A DNA stretch of 64,000 nucleotides from Stenotrophomonas sp. 57 (GTDB lineage Bacteria; Pseudomonadota; Gammaproteobacteria; Xanthomonadales; Xanthomonadaceae), in the NCBI RefSeq assembly GCF_030291075.1, contig NZ_CP127407.1, positions 4,152,001 through 4,216,000 on the forward strand, read 5' to 3'. Within the stretch, counting starts at the first letter, position 1, and each line of letters begins with the position of its first letter. Shown in pieces: positions 46,706 to 56,322 of the stretch. The position numbers were made by a program, and so were the translations under genes. Below the pieces are notes generated by a model. The model was not told the DNA's origin, did not search any database, and saw only the letters and a program-made list of their open reading frames with translations.

Positions 46706-48000
46706 GGCCTGCCCCGCTGCTGCTGGCGCTGCTGCTGGCCTGGGCCACCCTGGGTGGTCTGGTGCTGGGCGGCCTGCTGCCGCGCTGGAGCTGGGCGCTG
46801 GCCGCGGTGGCGATTGCCGTGCCAGCGTTGATGGATCTGTGGCGGCAGTCACGGCGTCCCTCGCCGCAGATCCAGCGTGAGCTGCCCGAAGCGCTGGCAT
46901 TGGGCGTGCGCCGCGAGGCCGCGCTGCGCCTGCAGGCGGACGCGGCGATGACGGTGCAGGTGTTCGATCTGGTCCCCGGCGGCTGGCCGCTGGAATCGCT
47001 GCCGCAGCGCGTGCGCCTGCAGCCCGGCAGCGCTTCCACCCTGCACTACCACCTGCAGCCGCTGCAGCGTGGGCACTTCCACTTCGAAGGCGTGCATCTG
47101 CGCATGCGCTCGCCGTGGCGGCTGTGGTGGCAGCAACGCACCCTGCCACCGGCGCTGGACGTGCGCGTCTACCCGAACTTCGTGCCGCTCACCCGCTTCG
47201 CGCTGTTCAGTGCGGACCAGGCCTCACGTCTGGTGGGTGCGCACGTGAAGCGCCGCCGTGGTGAAGGCACCGACTTCCACCAGATGCGCGAGTACCGCGT
47301 GGGCGACAGCCTGCGCCAGCTCGACTGGAAGGCCACCGCACGGGCACGCAAACTGGTCTCGCGTGAGTACCAGGACGAGAAGAACCAGCAGCTGCTGCTG
47401 ATGCTCGACAGTGGTCGGCGCATGCTGGCCAGCGAAGGCGGGCTCTCGCATTTCGACCACGCCTTGAACGCTTCGCTGGTGGTGGCGTACCTGGCGCTGC
47501 GCCAGGGCGACGCCGCCGGCCTGTTTGCTGCCGGTGGCGAGCGCCGCTGGGTGGCGCCGCAGCGTGGCATGGGCACGGTCGAGCACCTGTTGCGTGCCAG
47601 CTACGACCTGCAGCCGCGCGCAGTGGCCACCGACTACCTGGCCGCTGCCACCGAGGTATCGCTGCGCCAGCGCCGGCGTGCGTTGGTGATGCTGGTCAGC
47701 AACGTGCGCGACGAGGACATCGAGGATCTGCTGGCGGCGGTGCGCCTGCTGCAGAAACGCCACCTGGTGTGCGTGGCCAGCCTGCGCGAACGCGAGCTGG
47801 ACGGCGCACTGGAGGGCGACGTGCAGACGCTGGAGGATGCCACCCGGGCCGGTGCCGCCGCACTGTACCTGCAGCAGCGCGCGAAGGCGCACGACGCGCT
47901 GCGCAGCGAGAAGGTGATGGTGCTGGACGTGACCGCCGATGCCCTGCCCGGCGCGCTGGTGGAACGGTATCTGGCAGTGAAGCGCGAAGGGTTGTTGTAG
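46702..48000 (+). CDS. DUF58 domain protein
   Basis: 432-residue protein with an N-terminal membrane hairpin (LLLALLLAWATLGGLVLGG and WSWALAAVAIAVPAL) and a DUF58 domain, a degenerate von Willebrand A-like module. The family signature FHQMREYRVGDSLRQLDWKA is at about 190-210, followed by LLLMLDSGRRM. DUF58 proteins are standard MoxR partners. It is the last gene of the coupled operon. Confidence 0.9.
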
Positions 48001-48014
48001 CCCTGCGCTTGACC

Positions 48015-48080
48015 GGAGCCGAGCATGGGCTCGGCTCTACACGTGTTGTTCCGCAGAGCCGAGCCCATGCTCAGCTGCAG
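48015..48080. repeat. Diverged pair of SMAG-type repeats
   Basis: GAGCCGAGCATGGGCTCGGC ends in CTAC at 48040. A second copy, with GAGCCGAGCCCATGCTCAGC, follows at 48053-48080; the GTAG head is degenerate (GCAG). Between the convergent DUF58 and zinc-ribbon genes. Confidence 0.6.
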
Positions 48081-48082
48081 TG

Positions 48083-48706
48083 TCAGCGTTCGCCCTGCAA
48101 CCGCTGTTGCAAACGCTCCACCGCACGCTGCAGCAGCACCCGGTTGCGGGCCAGTTTCATCCACTGCGGCAGGCGCGAGAACATCGAACGATGATGGCCG
48201 CTGCCTTCGCGCAGTCTGGCCGTGGCGTAGTCGTGCAATGCCTGCAGGTGCTCGGCGTTATACGCCCACAGCAGGCCAGCCGAGGTCTTTTCCAGCAACC
48301 TCAAAGGCAGGCCGAAGTCCGGGTCGATGGCCTCGTTGCCACGCCACCGCGACCGGGTGACCTCGACATCGCTGCTGCGCCCACATTGGCTGCAGTCCGC
48401 GGACAGCACCCGCAGCGCAGATGTCTCTCGAGCGCGGCGAACTTCAGCGCTTATCCATTTGTGGCCGCAGTAGCCGCAAGGACGGTAGCCGCAGTAGCGC
48501 ACCGGCCCCACCCAGTCTCCGGAGCCACAGCGGCTGCAACCGCAGCCGCCGTTCAATGCCTGGCTGCAACCCAGGCACCGGAAGCGGCGTGAATCAGGCG
48601 TACCTGTCACCCAACCCGGCGTGTCACATCGATTGCAACGCACCGCCACCCGGTCTGCATAGCGCCGCAGGGAGTGACCGTCGTCCCGGTGGCGCCCTGC
48701 CACCAT
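48083..48706 (-). CDS. Multi-zinc-ribbon protein, unknown function
   Basis: 207-residue protein. The N-terminal 110 residues hold several cysteine pairs (CNRC, CLGC, CGCSRC, CGYRPCGYC, CSQC), consistent with two or three zinc ribbons. The C-terminal part is helical and basic, ending in LPQWMKLARNRVLLQRAVER, a pattern seen in uncharacterised proteobacterial proteins. Its ATG overlaps the stop of the YgiC-like gene, so the three genes from 50464 to 48083 form a unit. Confidence 0.7.
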   Translation of the reverse strand: MVAGRHRDDGHSLRRYADRVAVRCNRCDTPGWVTGTPDSRRFRCLGCSQALNGGCGCSRCGSGDWVGPVRYCGYRPCGYCGHKWISAEVRRARETSALRVLSADCSQCGRSSDVEVTRSRWRGNEAIDPDFGLPLRLLEKTSAGLLWAYNAEHLQALHDYATARLREGSGHHRSMFSRLPQWMKLARNRVLLQRAVERLQQRLQGER

Positions 48707-49884
48707 CAGACGTAGATCCGCGTCGGCGCCTCATCAACGATCGCGTGCGGCACGAAGCGCGCACTGTCACGGGTGATCGCGCTGTCGTCCTCGCGGATGC
48801 CGATGCCGCAGGCATGGTCACCGATCACCCAGCTGCCGATCAGCGGATAGCCGCCTTCGAAGCGGGTCAGCGGATGCGCGCGCTGGATGATCGCGGGGCC
48901 ATCGTAGGGGCCGTCGCTGCGCTGGGTGCTGCCATCGGTGAGGTGCATCTCGATGTTGGCGCCCTCGCGTGAGAACAGCGGCTTGCGCACCCAGCCCGAG
49001 GCCAGCGTGCTGCCGTCATCGAAGTGCGCTTCCAGCAGGTTCGGATGGCCCACGTTGCGCTGCCACAGCAGCGGCAGGATGCCCTTGTTGCTCAGCACCG
49101 CCTTCCACGCCGGTTCCAGCAGCTGCATGCCCGAACCGGGAAGCGCGCGACCGAATTCCTCGGCCATCAGGTCTTCCAGCGGGTACAGCTTGAACAGCGT
49201 GCCGATCACCGAATCGTCCAGCGCGGTGAAGCGGCCGTCCTCGGACAGACCGATGTCCTCGACGGCGATGGCCTGGCCATGCAGGCCGGCCTGCGAAGCG
49301 CAGTCGCGCAGGTAATCGACGGTGCCACGGTCTTCTTCGGAACTGCCCACCGCGCTGAAGTACAGCGGCGGCGGCAGCTGCGTGGCCAGTTCGCCGAAGC
49401 GCTCGACGAGCGCTTCGTGGATCGCGTTGAACTGGTCGGCGTGCTGCGGCAGGCGGCCGGCGTTGCGCTGGTCCTCCAGCCACTGCCACTGGAAGAAACT
49501 GGCCTCGAACAGCGAGGTCGGCGTGTCGTAGTTCAACTCGTACAGCTTGGCCGGACCGGTGCCATCATAGGCCAGGTCCAGGCGGCCATAGAGATGCGGC
49601 TGGCGCTGGCGCCAGCTGTCGGCGATCCAGTCGCGGTAGTGCGACGGAATCGCCAGCTGGTCCATCAACCGTTCACTGGCGATGACATCGCCCACCAGGT
49701 CCAGCGCCATCTGGTGCAGCTCGGCGCTGGGGTCTTCGATGTCCTGTTCGATCTGGCGCAGGGTGAAGGCGTAGTACGCGCTTTCATCCCAGTACGGCTG
49801 CCCGTCGATGGTGTGGAAGCGGAAACCCGCCTCTTCCGCGCGTGCCCGCCACTGGGCACGCTCGGCAATCCGGATGCGCTGCAT
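48706..49884 (-). CDS. Glutathionylspermidine synthase family protein (YgiC-like)
   Basis: 392-residue ATP-grasp-type protein like E. coli YgiC/YjfC, which contain only the synthetase half of glutathionylspermidine synthase. Family segments are YELNYDTPTSLFEASFFQW, ILPLLWQRNVGHPNLLEA, WVRKPLFSREGANIEM and GSWVIGDHACGIGIRED at the end. Peptide-spermidine ligation by these proteins is not established. The start at 49884 (MQRIRIAERAQWRARAEE) follows the family N-terminus; the open frame extends further. It lies seven bases after the YgiB-like gene. Confidence 0.87.
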   Translation of the reverse strand: MQRIRIAERAQWRARAEEAGFRFHTIDGQPYWDESAYYAFTLRQIEQDIEDPSAELHQMALDLVGDVIASERLMDQLAIPSHYRDWIADSWRQRQPHLYGRLDLAYDGTGPAKLYELNYDTPTSLFEASFFQWQWLEDQRNAGRLPQHADQFNAIHEALVERFGELATQLPPPLYFSAVGSSEEDRGTVDYLRDCASQAGLHGQAIAVEDIGLSEDGRFTALDDSVIGTLFKLYPLEDLMAEEFGRALPGSGMQLLEPAWKAVLSNKGILPLLWQRNVGHPNLLEAHFDDGSTLASGWVRKPLFSREGANIEMHLTDGSTQRSDGPYDGPAIIQRAHPLTRFEGGYPLIGSWVIGDHACGIGIREDDSAITRDSARFVPHAIVDEAPTRIYV

Positions 49885-49891
49885 GGGTCGA

Positions 49892-50464
49892 TCAGCCGCC
49901 GTAGCTGCCGCTGGTGCTGCGGCGCGCGCTGGTGTTGCCGAAGCCACCACGGCTGGCAGTGACCGCACGGTTCGGTTCGCTGGTGACCGGTGCCAGCCCG
50001 GCCTTGCCCGCGCCGATGCCGCTGGCGGTGTTCATGCCGCCGGTGCCGCCCGGGGCCGGGCGCGCCCAACCAGCGTTCTTGTCCTGGTAGGCCGGGGCCG
50101 ACGCCGGCGCCTGCGGGGCCAGGCCGCCGCGGTTGCTCAGCATCTGCGACATGAAGAAGCCCATCATCATCGGGCCGATGAAAGAGGTACCCGCCGACGT
50201 GTGCTGCTGCACGCACTGTTCCGGCTTGTAGTCCTTCTCGCAGGCTTCCTTGCTGGCGTACTTCGGCGCCGCATCGGCGGCCTGCTTCTGCGCTTCGGCA
50301 AAGGCATTGCGGCACGACGACGGATCACCGGTCGCCTCGGTGCAGGCCTCGACCGAGGTGTACAGGCCTTCCTGCACCTTCACCTCCGGCTCCTTCTGGC
50401 AGGCGGTGAACAGCAGCGGCGCAGCGCTCATCAGCAGCAGCGCGGTGGTGCGGGAACGTTTCAT
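49892..50464 (-). CDS. YgiB-like lipoprotein (DUF1190)
   Basis: 190-residue lipoprotein: lipobox LLFTAC at about residue 22. The DUF1190 core has four cysteines ([29 protein letters not shown]), likely two disulfides, and [15 protein letters not shown]. The C-terminus is Gly/Ser/Pro-rich with [10 protein letters not shown]. In E. coli ygiB and ygiC are also adjacent, which supports both calls. Confidence 0.85.
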   Translation of the reverse strand: MKRSRTTALLLMSAAPLLFTACQKEPEVKVQEGLYTSVEACTEATGDPSSCRNAFAEAQKQAADAAPKYASKEACEKDYKPEQCVQQHTSAGTSFIGPMMMGFFMSQMLSNRGGLAPQAPASAPAYQDKNAGWARPAPGGTGGMNTASGIGAGKAGLAPVTSEPNRAVTASRGGFGNTSARRSTSGSYGG

Positions 50465-50601
50465 GGCCTCATGCCCTGTCTACGGATCAATGCCCCAATG
50501 ATGCCAAATCCGGGCCAGCAACCGGAATCGGCAAAGTGGGAAAGATGAACGGCCTTTCATTTTCGTCGTTCCCCATCATCCACGCATGGCATGGATCCAT
50601 C

Positions 50602-50625
50602 GTGTCGACCAAGGTCGACACCTAC
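50602..50625. repeat. GTAG-type palindrome, inverted
   Basis: GTGTCGACCAAGGTCGACAC followed by CTAC. Lies in the 461-bp gap between the YgiB-like gene and ilvD. Confidence 0.55.
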
Positions 50626-50670
50626 CAAGAGCGGATCGCCGGCCCCGACACATCGCAGGAAACTGTCGAA

Positions 50671-50772
50671 GGCGGGGTGGGTCCGCTGGCGGGGGTGTCC
50701 GCGGCATGGATGCCGCAGCCAAGACCCCAAGCACGGGTTTACGGCGTCCCCCGCCAACGGACCCACCCCGCC
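50671..50772. repeat. 102-bp imperfect inverted repeat upstream of ilvD
   Basis: GGCGGGGTGGGTCCG (50671-50685) is perfectly complementary to CGGACCCACCCCGCC (50758-50772). Inside it, a second arm GCGGGGG pairs with CCCCCGC, and a small hairpin GCGGCATGGATGCCGC lies near the left side. It belongs to a different class from the GTAG elements. The remaining 150 bases up to ilvD show no other clear feature. Confidence 0.75.
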
Positions 50773-50925
50773 TCCCGCAGGAAGCCCGCTGTTGCTTCGG
50801 CTGTTGCTTCGGCAGGTGCCGGGCGCAACCCGGCCGGACCATCTCCGGTGGTTGCAGCAGCAACCGAAAAAATTGTCCATGATCGGGCGACCCTCACGTC
50901 GTACGGCCCGCCCGTTCCGCCAGCC

Positions 50926-52764
50926 ATGCCCGAATACCGTTCCCGCACCTCCACCGCCGGCCGCAACATGGCCGGCGCCCGCGCCCTGTGGCGTGCCACC
51001 GGCATGAAGGATGGTGACTTCCACAAGCCGATCATCGCCATCGCCAACTCCTTCACCCAGTTCGTGCCCGGCCACGTACACCTGAAGGACCTCGGCCAGC
51101 TGGTCGCGCGCGAGATCGAGCAGGTCGGCGGCGTCGCCAAGGAATTCAACACCATCGCCGTGGACGACGGCATCGCGATGGGCCACGACGGCATGCTGTA
51201 CTCGCTGCCCAGCCGCGAGATCATCGCCGACTCGGTCGAATACATGGTCAACGCGCACTGCGCCGACGCACTGGTGTGCATCAGCAACTGCGACAAGATC
51301 ACGCCCGGCATGCTGATGGCCGCGCTGCGCCTCAACATCCCGGTGGTGTTCGTCTCTGGCGGGCCGATGGAAGCGGGCAAGACCAAACTGTCCGAGCACA
51401 AGCTGGACCTGGTCGATGCGATGGTGGTGGCTGCCGATGACAGCGCCTCCGACGAGAAGGTCGCGGCGTTCGAGCGCAGCGCCTGCCCCACCTGCGGCTC
51501 CTGCTCGGGCATGTTCACCGCCAACTCGATGAACTGCCTGACCGAAGCACTGGGCCTGTCGCTGCCCGGCAACGGCACCACGCTGGCGACCCATGCCGAT
51601 CGCGAAGCGCTGTTCCGTCGCGCCGGCCGCCTGATCGTCGAACTCTGCCATCGCTGGTATGGCGGCGAAGACCCGAGCGCGCTGCCGCGCGGCATCGCCA
51701 CCCAGGCGGCGTTCGCCAACGCGATGGCCCTGGATATCGCCATGGGCGGTTCCACCAACACCATCCTGCATCTGCTGGCCGCGGCGCAGGAGGCAGAGGT
51801 GGACTTCGACCTGACCCACATCGACGCACTGTCGCGGCGCGTGCCGCAGCTGTGCAAGGTGGCGCCGAACACACCGAAGTACCACGTCGAGGACGTGCAC
51901 CGCGCTGGCGGCGTGTTCGGCATCCTGGGTGAGCTGGACCGCGCCGGCCTGCTCGATACCTCGGTACCGACCGTGCACAGCGCCAGCCTGGCCGACGCGC
52001 TGGAACGCTGGGACGTGGTGCGCAGTGACAACGACACCCTGCATACCTTCTTCAAGGCCGGCCCGGCCGGTATCCCCACCCAGGAAGCCTTCAGCCAGGC
52101 CACGCGCTGGCCGACGCTGGACATCGACCGGGCAGAAGGCTGCATCCGTTCGCTGCAGCATGCGTACTCACTGGAAGGCGGCCTCGCCGTGTTGCGCGGC
52201 AACCTTGCCGTGGATGGCTGCGTGGTCAAGACCGCCGGCGTGGACGAGTCGATCCACGTGTTCGAAGGCCCCGCACGCGTCTACGAAAGCCAGGACGCCG
52301 CCGTCGCCGGCATCCTCGCCGACGAAGTGAAACCGGGCGAGGTGGTGGTGATCCGCTACGAAGGCCCGAAGGGTGGCCCGGGCATGCAGGAGATGCTGTA
52401 CCCGACCAGCTACCTGAAGTCGAAGGGACTGGGCAAGCAGTGCGCGCTGCTCACCGACGGCCGCTTCTCCGGTGGCACCTCGGGCCTGTCGATCGGCCAC
52501 GTATCGCCGGAAGCCGCCAGCGGCGGCACGATCGGCCTGGTGGAAGACGGCGATCGCATCCGCATCGACATTCCGGCACGCCGCCTCGACCTGCTGCTGG
52601 ACGAGGCCATCCTGGCGCAGCGCCGCAGCGAGGCCGATGCACGCGGCTGGAAACCGCGTGCACCGCGCCCGCGCAAGGTCACCAGCGCACTGAAGGCCTA
52701 CGCCCTGCTCGCCACCAGCGCCGACAAGGGCGCGGTGCGCAACACCGCCCTGCTCGGCGATTGA
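50926..52764 (+). CDS. ilvD: Dihydroxy-acid dehydratase
   Basis: 612-residue Fe-S enzyme of branched-chain amino acid synthesis. Cluster-ligand cysteines lie in [11 protein letters not shown] (about residue 122) and [18 protein letters not shown] (about 188-203). [20 protein letters not shown] near the C-terminus is the family signature. The frame is open upstream through a repeat; the ATG at 50926 (MPEYRSRT) gives the family length. Confidence 0.97.
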   Translation: MPEYRSRTSTAGRNMAGARALWRATGMKDGDFHKPIIAIANSFTQFVPGHVHLKDLGQLVAREIEQVGGVAKEFNTIAVDDGIAMGHDGMLYSLPSREIIADSVEYMVNAHCADALVCISNCDKITPGMLMAALRLNIPVVFVSGGPMEAGKTKLSEHKLDLVDAMVVAADDSASDEKVAAFERSACPTCGSCSGMFTANSMNCLTEALGLSLPGNGTTLATHADREALFRRAGRLIVELCHRWYGGEDPSALPRGIATQAAFANAMALDIAMGGSTNTILHLLAAAQEAEVDFDLTHIDALSRRVPQLCKVAPNTPKYHVEDVHRAGGVFGILGELDRAGLLDTSVPTVHSASLADALERWDVVRSDNDTLHTFFKAGPAGIPTQEAFSQATRWPTLDIDRAEGCIRSLQHAYSLEGGLAVLRGNLAVDGCVVKTAGVDESIHVFEGPARVYESQDAAVAGILADEVKPGEVVVIRYEGPKGGPGMQEMLYPTSYLKSKGLGKQCALLTDGRFSGGTSGLSIGHVSPEAASGGTIGLVEDGDRIRIDIPARRLDLLLDEAILAQRRSEADARGWKPRAPRPRKVTSALKAYALLATSADKGAVRNTALLGD

Positions 52765-52772
52765 GAAGCCTT

Positions 52773-52858
52773 GGGGTCAGAGCCCCTCCTGCGGAAGGGC
52801 TTTGACCCCGGATCGCGGCAGGGGGTCGGATTCCTTTCGCAGAAAGGGCTCTGACCCC
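52773..52858. repeat. Pair of GGGGTCAG...CTGACCCC stem-loops
   Basis: One copy at 52773-52809 (GGGGTCAGAGCCCC ... GACCCC) and a second at 52822-52858. Each has internal CCTTTC/GCGGAAAGG-like pairing. The same family occurs at 53295, 54013 and 61834. Confidence 0.7.
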
Positions 52859-52868
52859 AGGCCAAGCC

Positions 52869-53159
52869 TCAGAACACGAAGGGCTCGCCATCCAGGTGAA
52901 CCGCGCCCGCAGTAATGTGGACGGCGCCACCGGACTGCAGTTCGAACGCCACGCGCGCAACGCCTCCGGCGCGATCGTCATGCGCCATCACCTCGTTGAT
53001 CGACGCACTCGCACCCCACGGTTCGCTTCTATCCAGCATCACGTGCTCGGCCGCTTCGAACTGCAAGCGGCGCTCTGCCTGGTCCGGATCGCGTAAGACG
53101 AGCTCGAAGGTGGCCGCGATCCAGTCACCGTGGATCGCGATGATTGTCCAGTCGTGCAT
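52869..53159 (-). CDS. Small hypothetical protein
   Basis: 96-residue protein (MHDWTIIAIHGDWIAATFEL...). No membrane segment and no motif I recognise; predicted mixed beta strands. GAGG lies four bases before the ATG and codon use is GC3-rich. It starts six bases after the stop of a 25-codon ORF with its own strong ribosome binding site. Confidence 0.6.
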   Translation of the reverse strand: MHDWTIIAIHGDWIAATFELVLRDPDQAERRLQFEAAEHVMLDRSEPWGASASINEVMAHDDRAGGVARVAFELQSGGAVHITAGAVHLDGEPFVF

Positions 53160-53165
53160 GTGACC

Positions 53166-53243
53166 TCACTCGCTTGTGGCTGTAGGGGCCGCGTGTGGCA
53201 AGCTCATGCCGTCGTCGTCCTCGGCAATCAGCTCGATCTTCAT
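53166..53243 (-). CDS. 25-residue small ORF upstream of the 96-residue gene
   Basis: Reads MKIELIAEDDDGMSLPHAAP followed by TATSE and stop. AAGGAG lies eight bases before the ATG, one of the best ribosome binding sites in the window. The stop lies just before the GAGG of the next gene. It may be a leader peptide coupling translation of the downstream gene, or a real small protein. Confidence 0.45.
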   Translation of the reverse strand: MKIELIAEDDDGMSLPHAAPTATSE

Positions 53244-53294
53244 GTGCCTGCTCCTTGCCTAGCTGGGCATATTAGCCTGGCGCCACTTGCCGCT

Positions 53295-53331
53295 GGGGTC
53301 AGTGCCCTTCCTGCGGAAGGGCTCTGACCCC
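53295..53331. repeat. GGGGTCAG...CTGACCCC stem-loop
   Basis: GGGGTCAGTGCCCTTCCTGC followed by the complementary half. Located 53 bases before the next gene. Confidence 0.7.
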
Positions 53332-53383
53332 GATTCCAGCCAATAGCGGTAAGGTAGGACGAAACACCAACACGGAGGTTGTG

Positions 53384-53995
53384 ATGACGTTGCTTTCGCT
53401 TGCCCTGGCCGCTGCCATGGGCACTTCGGCAGAACCACCCAAAGCACCCGACTGCAGCTACGACCGTGCAGCAATGCTGGCGATGGAACCTGGCCGGTTC
53501 GATCAGGACCTGGCAGGTGGCTGGCGCCCGTTGGCCGACCGTGGTTGTACCCGCGAAGCTGCAGATCTGCTGTCCGCCTACGGCGCGCTGCCCAAGGCAG
53601 AAGGCAATGTCATCATCACGTGGCACGAGGGCCAGCTGCGCGCGGAGCTGGGGCAGACCGCGCAGGCGATTGCGCTTATGGAACGCAGCCACAAGCCGGT
53701 AGGCGGGGGCGACCCGGGTTACTGGAATGCCTACGTGGACGGCATGGTCGCGTTCCTGCGCCAAGACCGCAGCGCCCTGGAGATGGCTCGTGCGAGGCTG
53801 GTCGCGATACCGACGCCCAACGCGATGGCGGAGAACATCAAGGACGGTCGCTACCACTTCACCACCGAGGGCGGGCAGCAGGTGCAGATGCCGTGGCCGC
53901 CGAACCTGGACGTGCTTGATGGACTGCTGCGCTGCTTCGGCAAACCCTACGTGGAGGCCTATGGGCCAGGCTGCCGGAAGCCGGAGGGCGGTTGA
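53384..53995 (+). CDS. Secreted hypothetical protein
   Basis: 203 residues with an N-terminal signal-like segment (MTLLSLALAAAMGTSA). The mature part is helical, with ADLLSAYGALPKAEGNVIITWHEGQLRAELGQTAQA suggestive of a TPR-like hairpin; four to five cysteines include a C-terminal pair. GGAGG five bases before the ATG at 53384. The family is not recognised. Confidence 0.68.
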   Translation: MTLLSLALAAAMGTSAEPPKAPDCSYDRAAMLAMEPGRFDQDLAGGWRPLADRGCTREAADLLSAYGALPKAEGNVIITWHEGQLRAELGQTAQAIALMERSHKPVGGGDPGYWNAYVDGMVAFLRQDRSALEMARARLVAIPTPNAMAENIKDGRYHFTTEGGQQVQMPWPPNLDVLDGLLRCFGKPYVEAYGPGCRKPEGG

Positions 53996-54012
53996 GCGCC
54001 AGCGCGCGTGCT

Positions 54013-54049
54013 GGAGTCAGAGCCCTTCCTGCGGAAGGGATCCGACCCC
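54013..54049. repeat. GGAGTCAG...CGACCCC stem-loop
   Basis: Copy of the GGGGTCAG family between the convergent hypothetical gene and dinG; it ends four bases before the dinG stop codon. Confidence 0.7.
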
Positions 54050-54052
54050 GCC

Positions 54053-56155
54053 TCAGCCGATCACGCGCTTGAACGGCGGCAGGGCGTCGATGATGCGCTT
54101 GCCGTAGCGGCGGGTCAGCAACCGCGAATCGAGGATGACCACGCGGCCGGTGTCGGTGGAGGTGCGGATCAGGCGACCGGCGAACTGGGTCAGCGTGCGC
54201 AGCGCGTGCGGAATGGCGATCAGGTTGAACGCATTGAGCCCGCGCCCCTCGAACCATTCGCTGAGCGTGGCGGTCTGCGGATCGGTCGGCACCGCGAACG
54301 GCACCTGGGTGATCACCACCGTGGTGCAGGCTTCGCCGGGCAGGTCGAGGCCTTCGCCGAACGAGTTCAGGCCGAACAGCACCGAGCCCTCACCCGCCGC
54401 GACACGGCGCAGATGTTCGTCGATCAGCCGGGTCTTGGACATCTCGCCCTGCACCAGCACCTGCTTGCGGCGCGCGGCCGACATCAGGCCGGCCACCTTC
54501 TCCATCTTCCAGCGTGAAGTGAACAGCACCATCGAGCCCTTGGCCCAATCCAGTTCGGTGTCCAGGTAACGCGCCACTTCGCGCGGATGCCCTTCGCGGT
54601 CGTCCGGGGTGACCGGGAACCTGGGCACGATCAGTTCGGCCTGGTTGGGCAGGTCGAACGGCGAGGACAGCGAGACCATCTCGGCCTCTTCGGGGATGCC
54701 GTTGTCGATCGCCAGCGACTGGAAGTCGCCGCCGCCGGTGAGGGTGGCCGAGGTCATCACCACCGAATCCACTTCATCCCACAGCAGCTTGCGCAGCACG
54801 TGCGCGGCCGATACCGGCGAGCCGTGCAGCACCAGGTCGCCGTCGCGGGTGGCGGTGACCCAGCGCGCCATCGGCGGCGCGCCGTCCTTGTCCTCGCGCC
54901 GCCAGGCCTGCCACAGGTTGTACTGCTGTTCGATCATCTCCAGCGCCATGCCCAGGTTGCGCTGCAGGCGCTCGCGCGCGGCGTCGTCCGGCTTGCCCTT
55001 GGCCACCTGCGCGGTAGCGGCATGCGCCCAGTTGTAGAGGCTGCGGGTATCGTCGGCCAGCGCTTCGATCGGCTCGCGCCAGGCCTCGGGCAGGCGGCCG
55101 TTGGCGGCGCGCCACATCGGCTCCTCGTCGGCCGGTGCCGGCATCCACACCCGCTCGATGTGGTCACGGAACGCGCGCAGCTGCTTGGCCACGTTGCTGG
55201 CCACTTCGATCGCTTCGTTCGGCAGCAGGTTGCCAAGGCGGTCCTTGTCGACCGCGCGGTAAGCACCGGCGATCAGGATCTGCAGGCGGCCGGTGCGCTT
55301 GGCCATTTCATCCAGCGCCAGGCTTGCCGCGCCCTGGTCGATCGCCACGTTGCCAATGTGGTGGCCTTCGTCCAGCACCAGCAGCATGTCCGACGGCGGT
55401 GCGATCAGCGGCTGGCCATTGTCGCTGTCGCCGATCGACAGTGCCGACAGCAGCAGCGCGTGGTTGGTGACCACGATCTGCGCATCACGCACAGTATTGC
55501 GCGACCGCAGCACCGCACATTGCGCCGAGTAGGCGCAACGGCGCCCGGCGCAGCCCGAGGCCGGCGTGGTGATGCGGCTGCGCAGGCCGGGACTGATGGT
55601 TTCCGGGGCGTTGTCGATGTCGCCATCCCAGCTGCCGCCGGTGAAGGCATCGGTCAGGCGCTTGGCGATGTCCATCTCGATCGGCGCCAGCGGCCGGTCG
55701 AACAGCGGCGCATCATCCTCGAACATGCCGCCCTGCGCGCCCTCGCCCTGCGCCTCGGCGGCGTTGCGCGTGCACAGGTAGCGGGTACGGCCCTTGGCCA
55801 GCGCAACGGTCGCTTCCAGGCCGGTGGCCTTGAGGAAATTCGGGATATCGCGCTCGACCAGCTGCGACTGCAGCGCCACGGTGCCGGTGCTGATCACCAG
55901 CTTCTTCTTGCTCGCCAGCGCGATCGGCACGCCCGCGGTGAGGTAGCCCAGGCTCTTGCCGACGCCGGTGGGCGCCTCGACCACGCCGACGCCGCCGCTT
56001 TTCGACAGCGCGCGCGACACCACGCCGATCATCTGGCTCTGCGAACGGCGGGTGGAAAAGCCGGGTGTATTGGCCTGCAGCGTCGTGTACGCCTTGCGGA
56101 TCGCATCCTTCAAGGTGTCATCGAGCGTGCGCGGAGCGGCAACGGTTTCGGTCAC
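54053..56155 (-). CDS. dinG: ATP-dependent DNA helicase DinG
   Basis: 700-residue XPD-like superfamily 2 helicase, near E. coli DinG in length. Walker A is APTGVGKS (about residue 60), Walker B DEGH with Asp262. Four cysteines of an Fe-S cluster lie in YLCTRN and GCAGRRCAYSAQC. Helicase C-terminal motifs include LFGLNSFGEGLDLPGE and QFAGRLIRTSTDTG. DinG unwinds R-loops and 5'-tailed DNA. The GTG start at 56155 is chosen because codon use upstream deteriorates; no ATG fits the family N-terminus. Confidence 0.93.
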   Translation of the reverse strand: MTETVAAPRTLDDTLKDAIRKAYTTLQANTPGFSTRRSQSQMIGVVSRALSKSGGVGVVEAPTGVGKSLGYLTAGVPIALASKKKLVISTGTVALQSQLVERDIPNFLKATGLEATVALAKGRTRYLCTRNAAEAQGEGAQGGMFEDDAPLFDRPLAPIEMDIAKRLTDAFTGGSWDGDIDNAPETISPGLRSRITTPASGCAGRRCAYSAQCAVLRSRNTVRDAQIVVTNHALLLSALSIGDSDNGQPLIAPPSDMLLVLDEGHHIGNVAIDQGAASLALDEMAKRTGRLQILIAGAYRAVDKDRLGNLLPNEAIEVASNVAKQLRAFRDHIERVWMPAPADEEPMWRAANGRLPEAWREPIEALADDTRSLYNWAHAATAQVAKGKPDDAARERLQRNLGMALEMIEQQYNLWQAWRREDKDGAPPMARWVTATRDGDLVLHGSPVSAAHVLRKLLWDEVDSVVMTSATLTGGGDFQSLAIDNGIPEEAEMVSLSSPFDLPNQAELIVPRFPVTPDDREGHPREVARYLDTELDWAKGSMVLFTSRWKMEKVAGLMSAARRKQVLVQGEMSKTRLIDEHLRRVAAGEGSVLFGLNSFGEGLDLPGEACTTVVITQVPFAVPTDPQTATLSEWFEGRGLNAFNLIAIPHALRTLTQFAGRLIRTSTDTGRVVILDSRLLTRRYGKRIIDALPPFKRVIG

Positions 56156-56322
56156 GCCGGGATTTACCGTGGCTGGATCAGGCCGGTCATTGTCGCATGG
56201 CCGGCCACGTTCCCCGCCGCTGGCACCCTGAACGGGCCAGCGACGACGCCTGGCGACGGTCACGGTCCAATGGCGGGACCGTCCCAGGGGCAGATACGCC
56301 GGGCCTGACCCGGCGCGACCGT

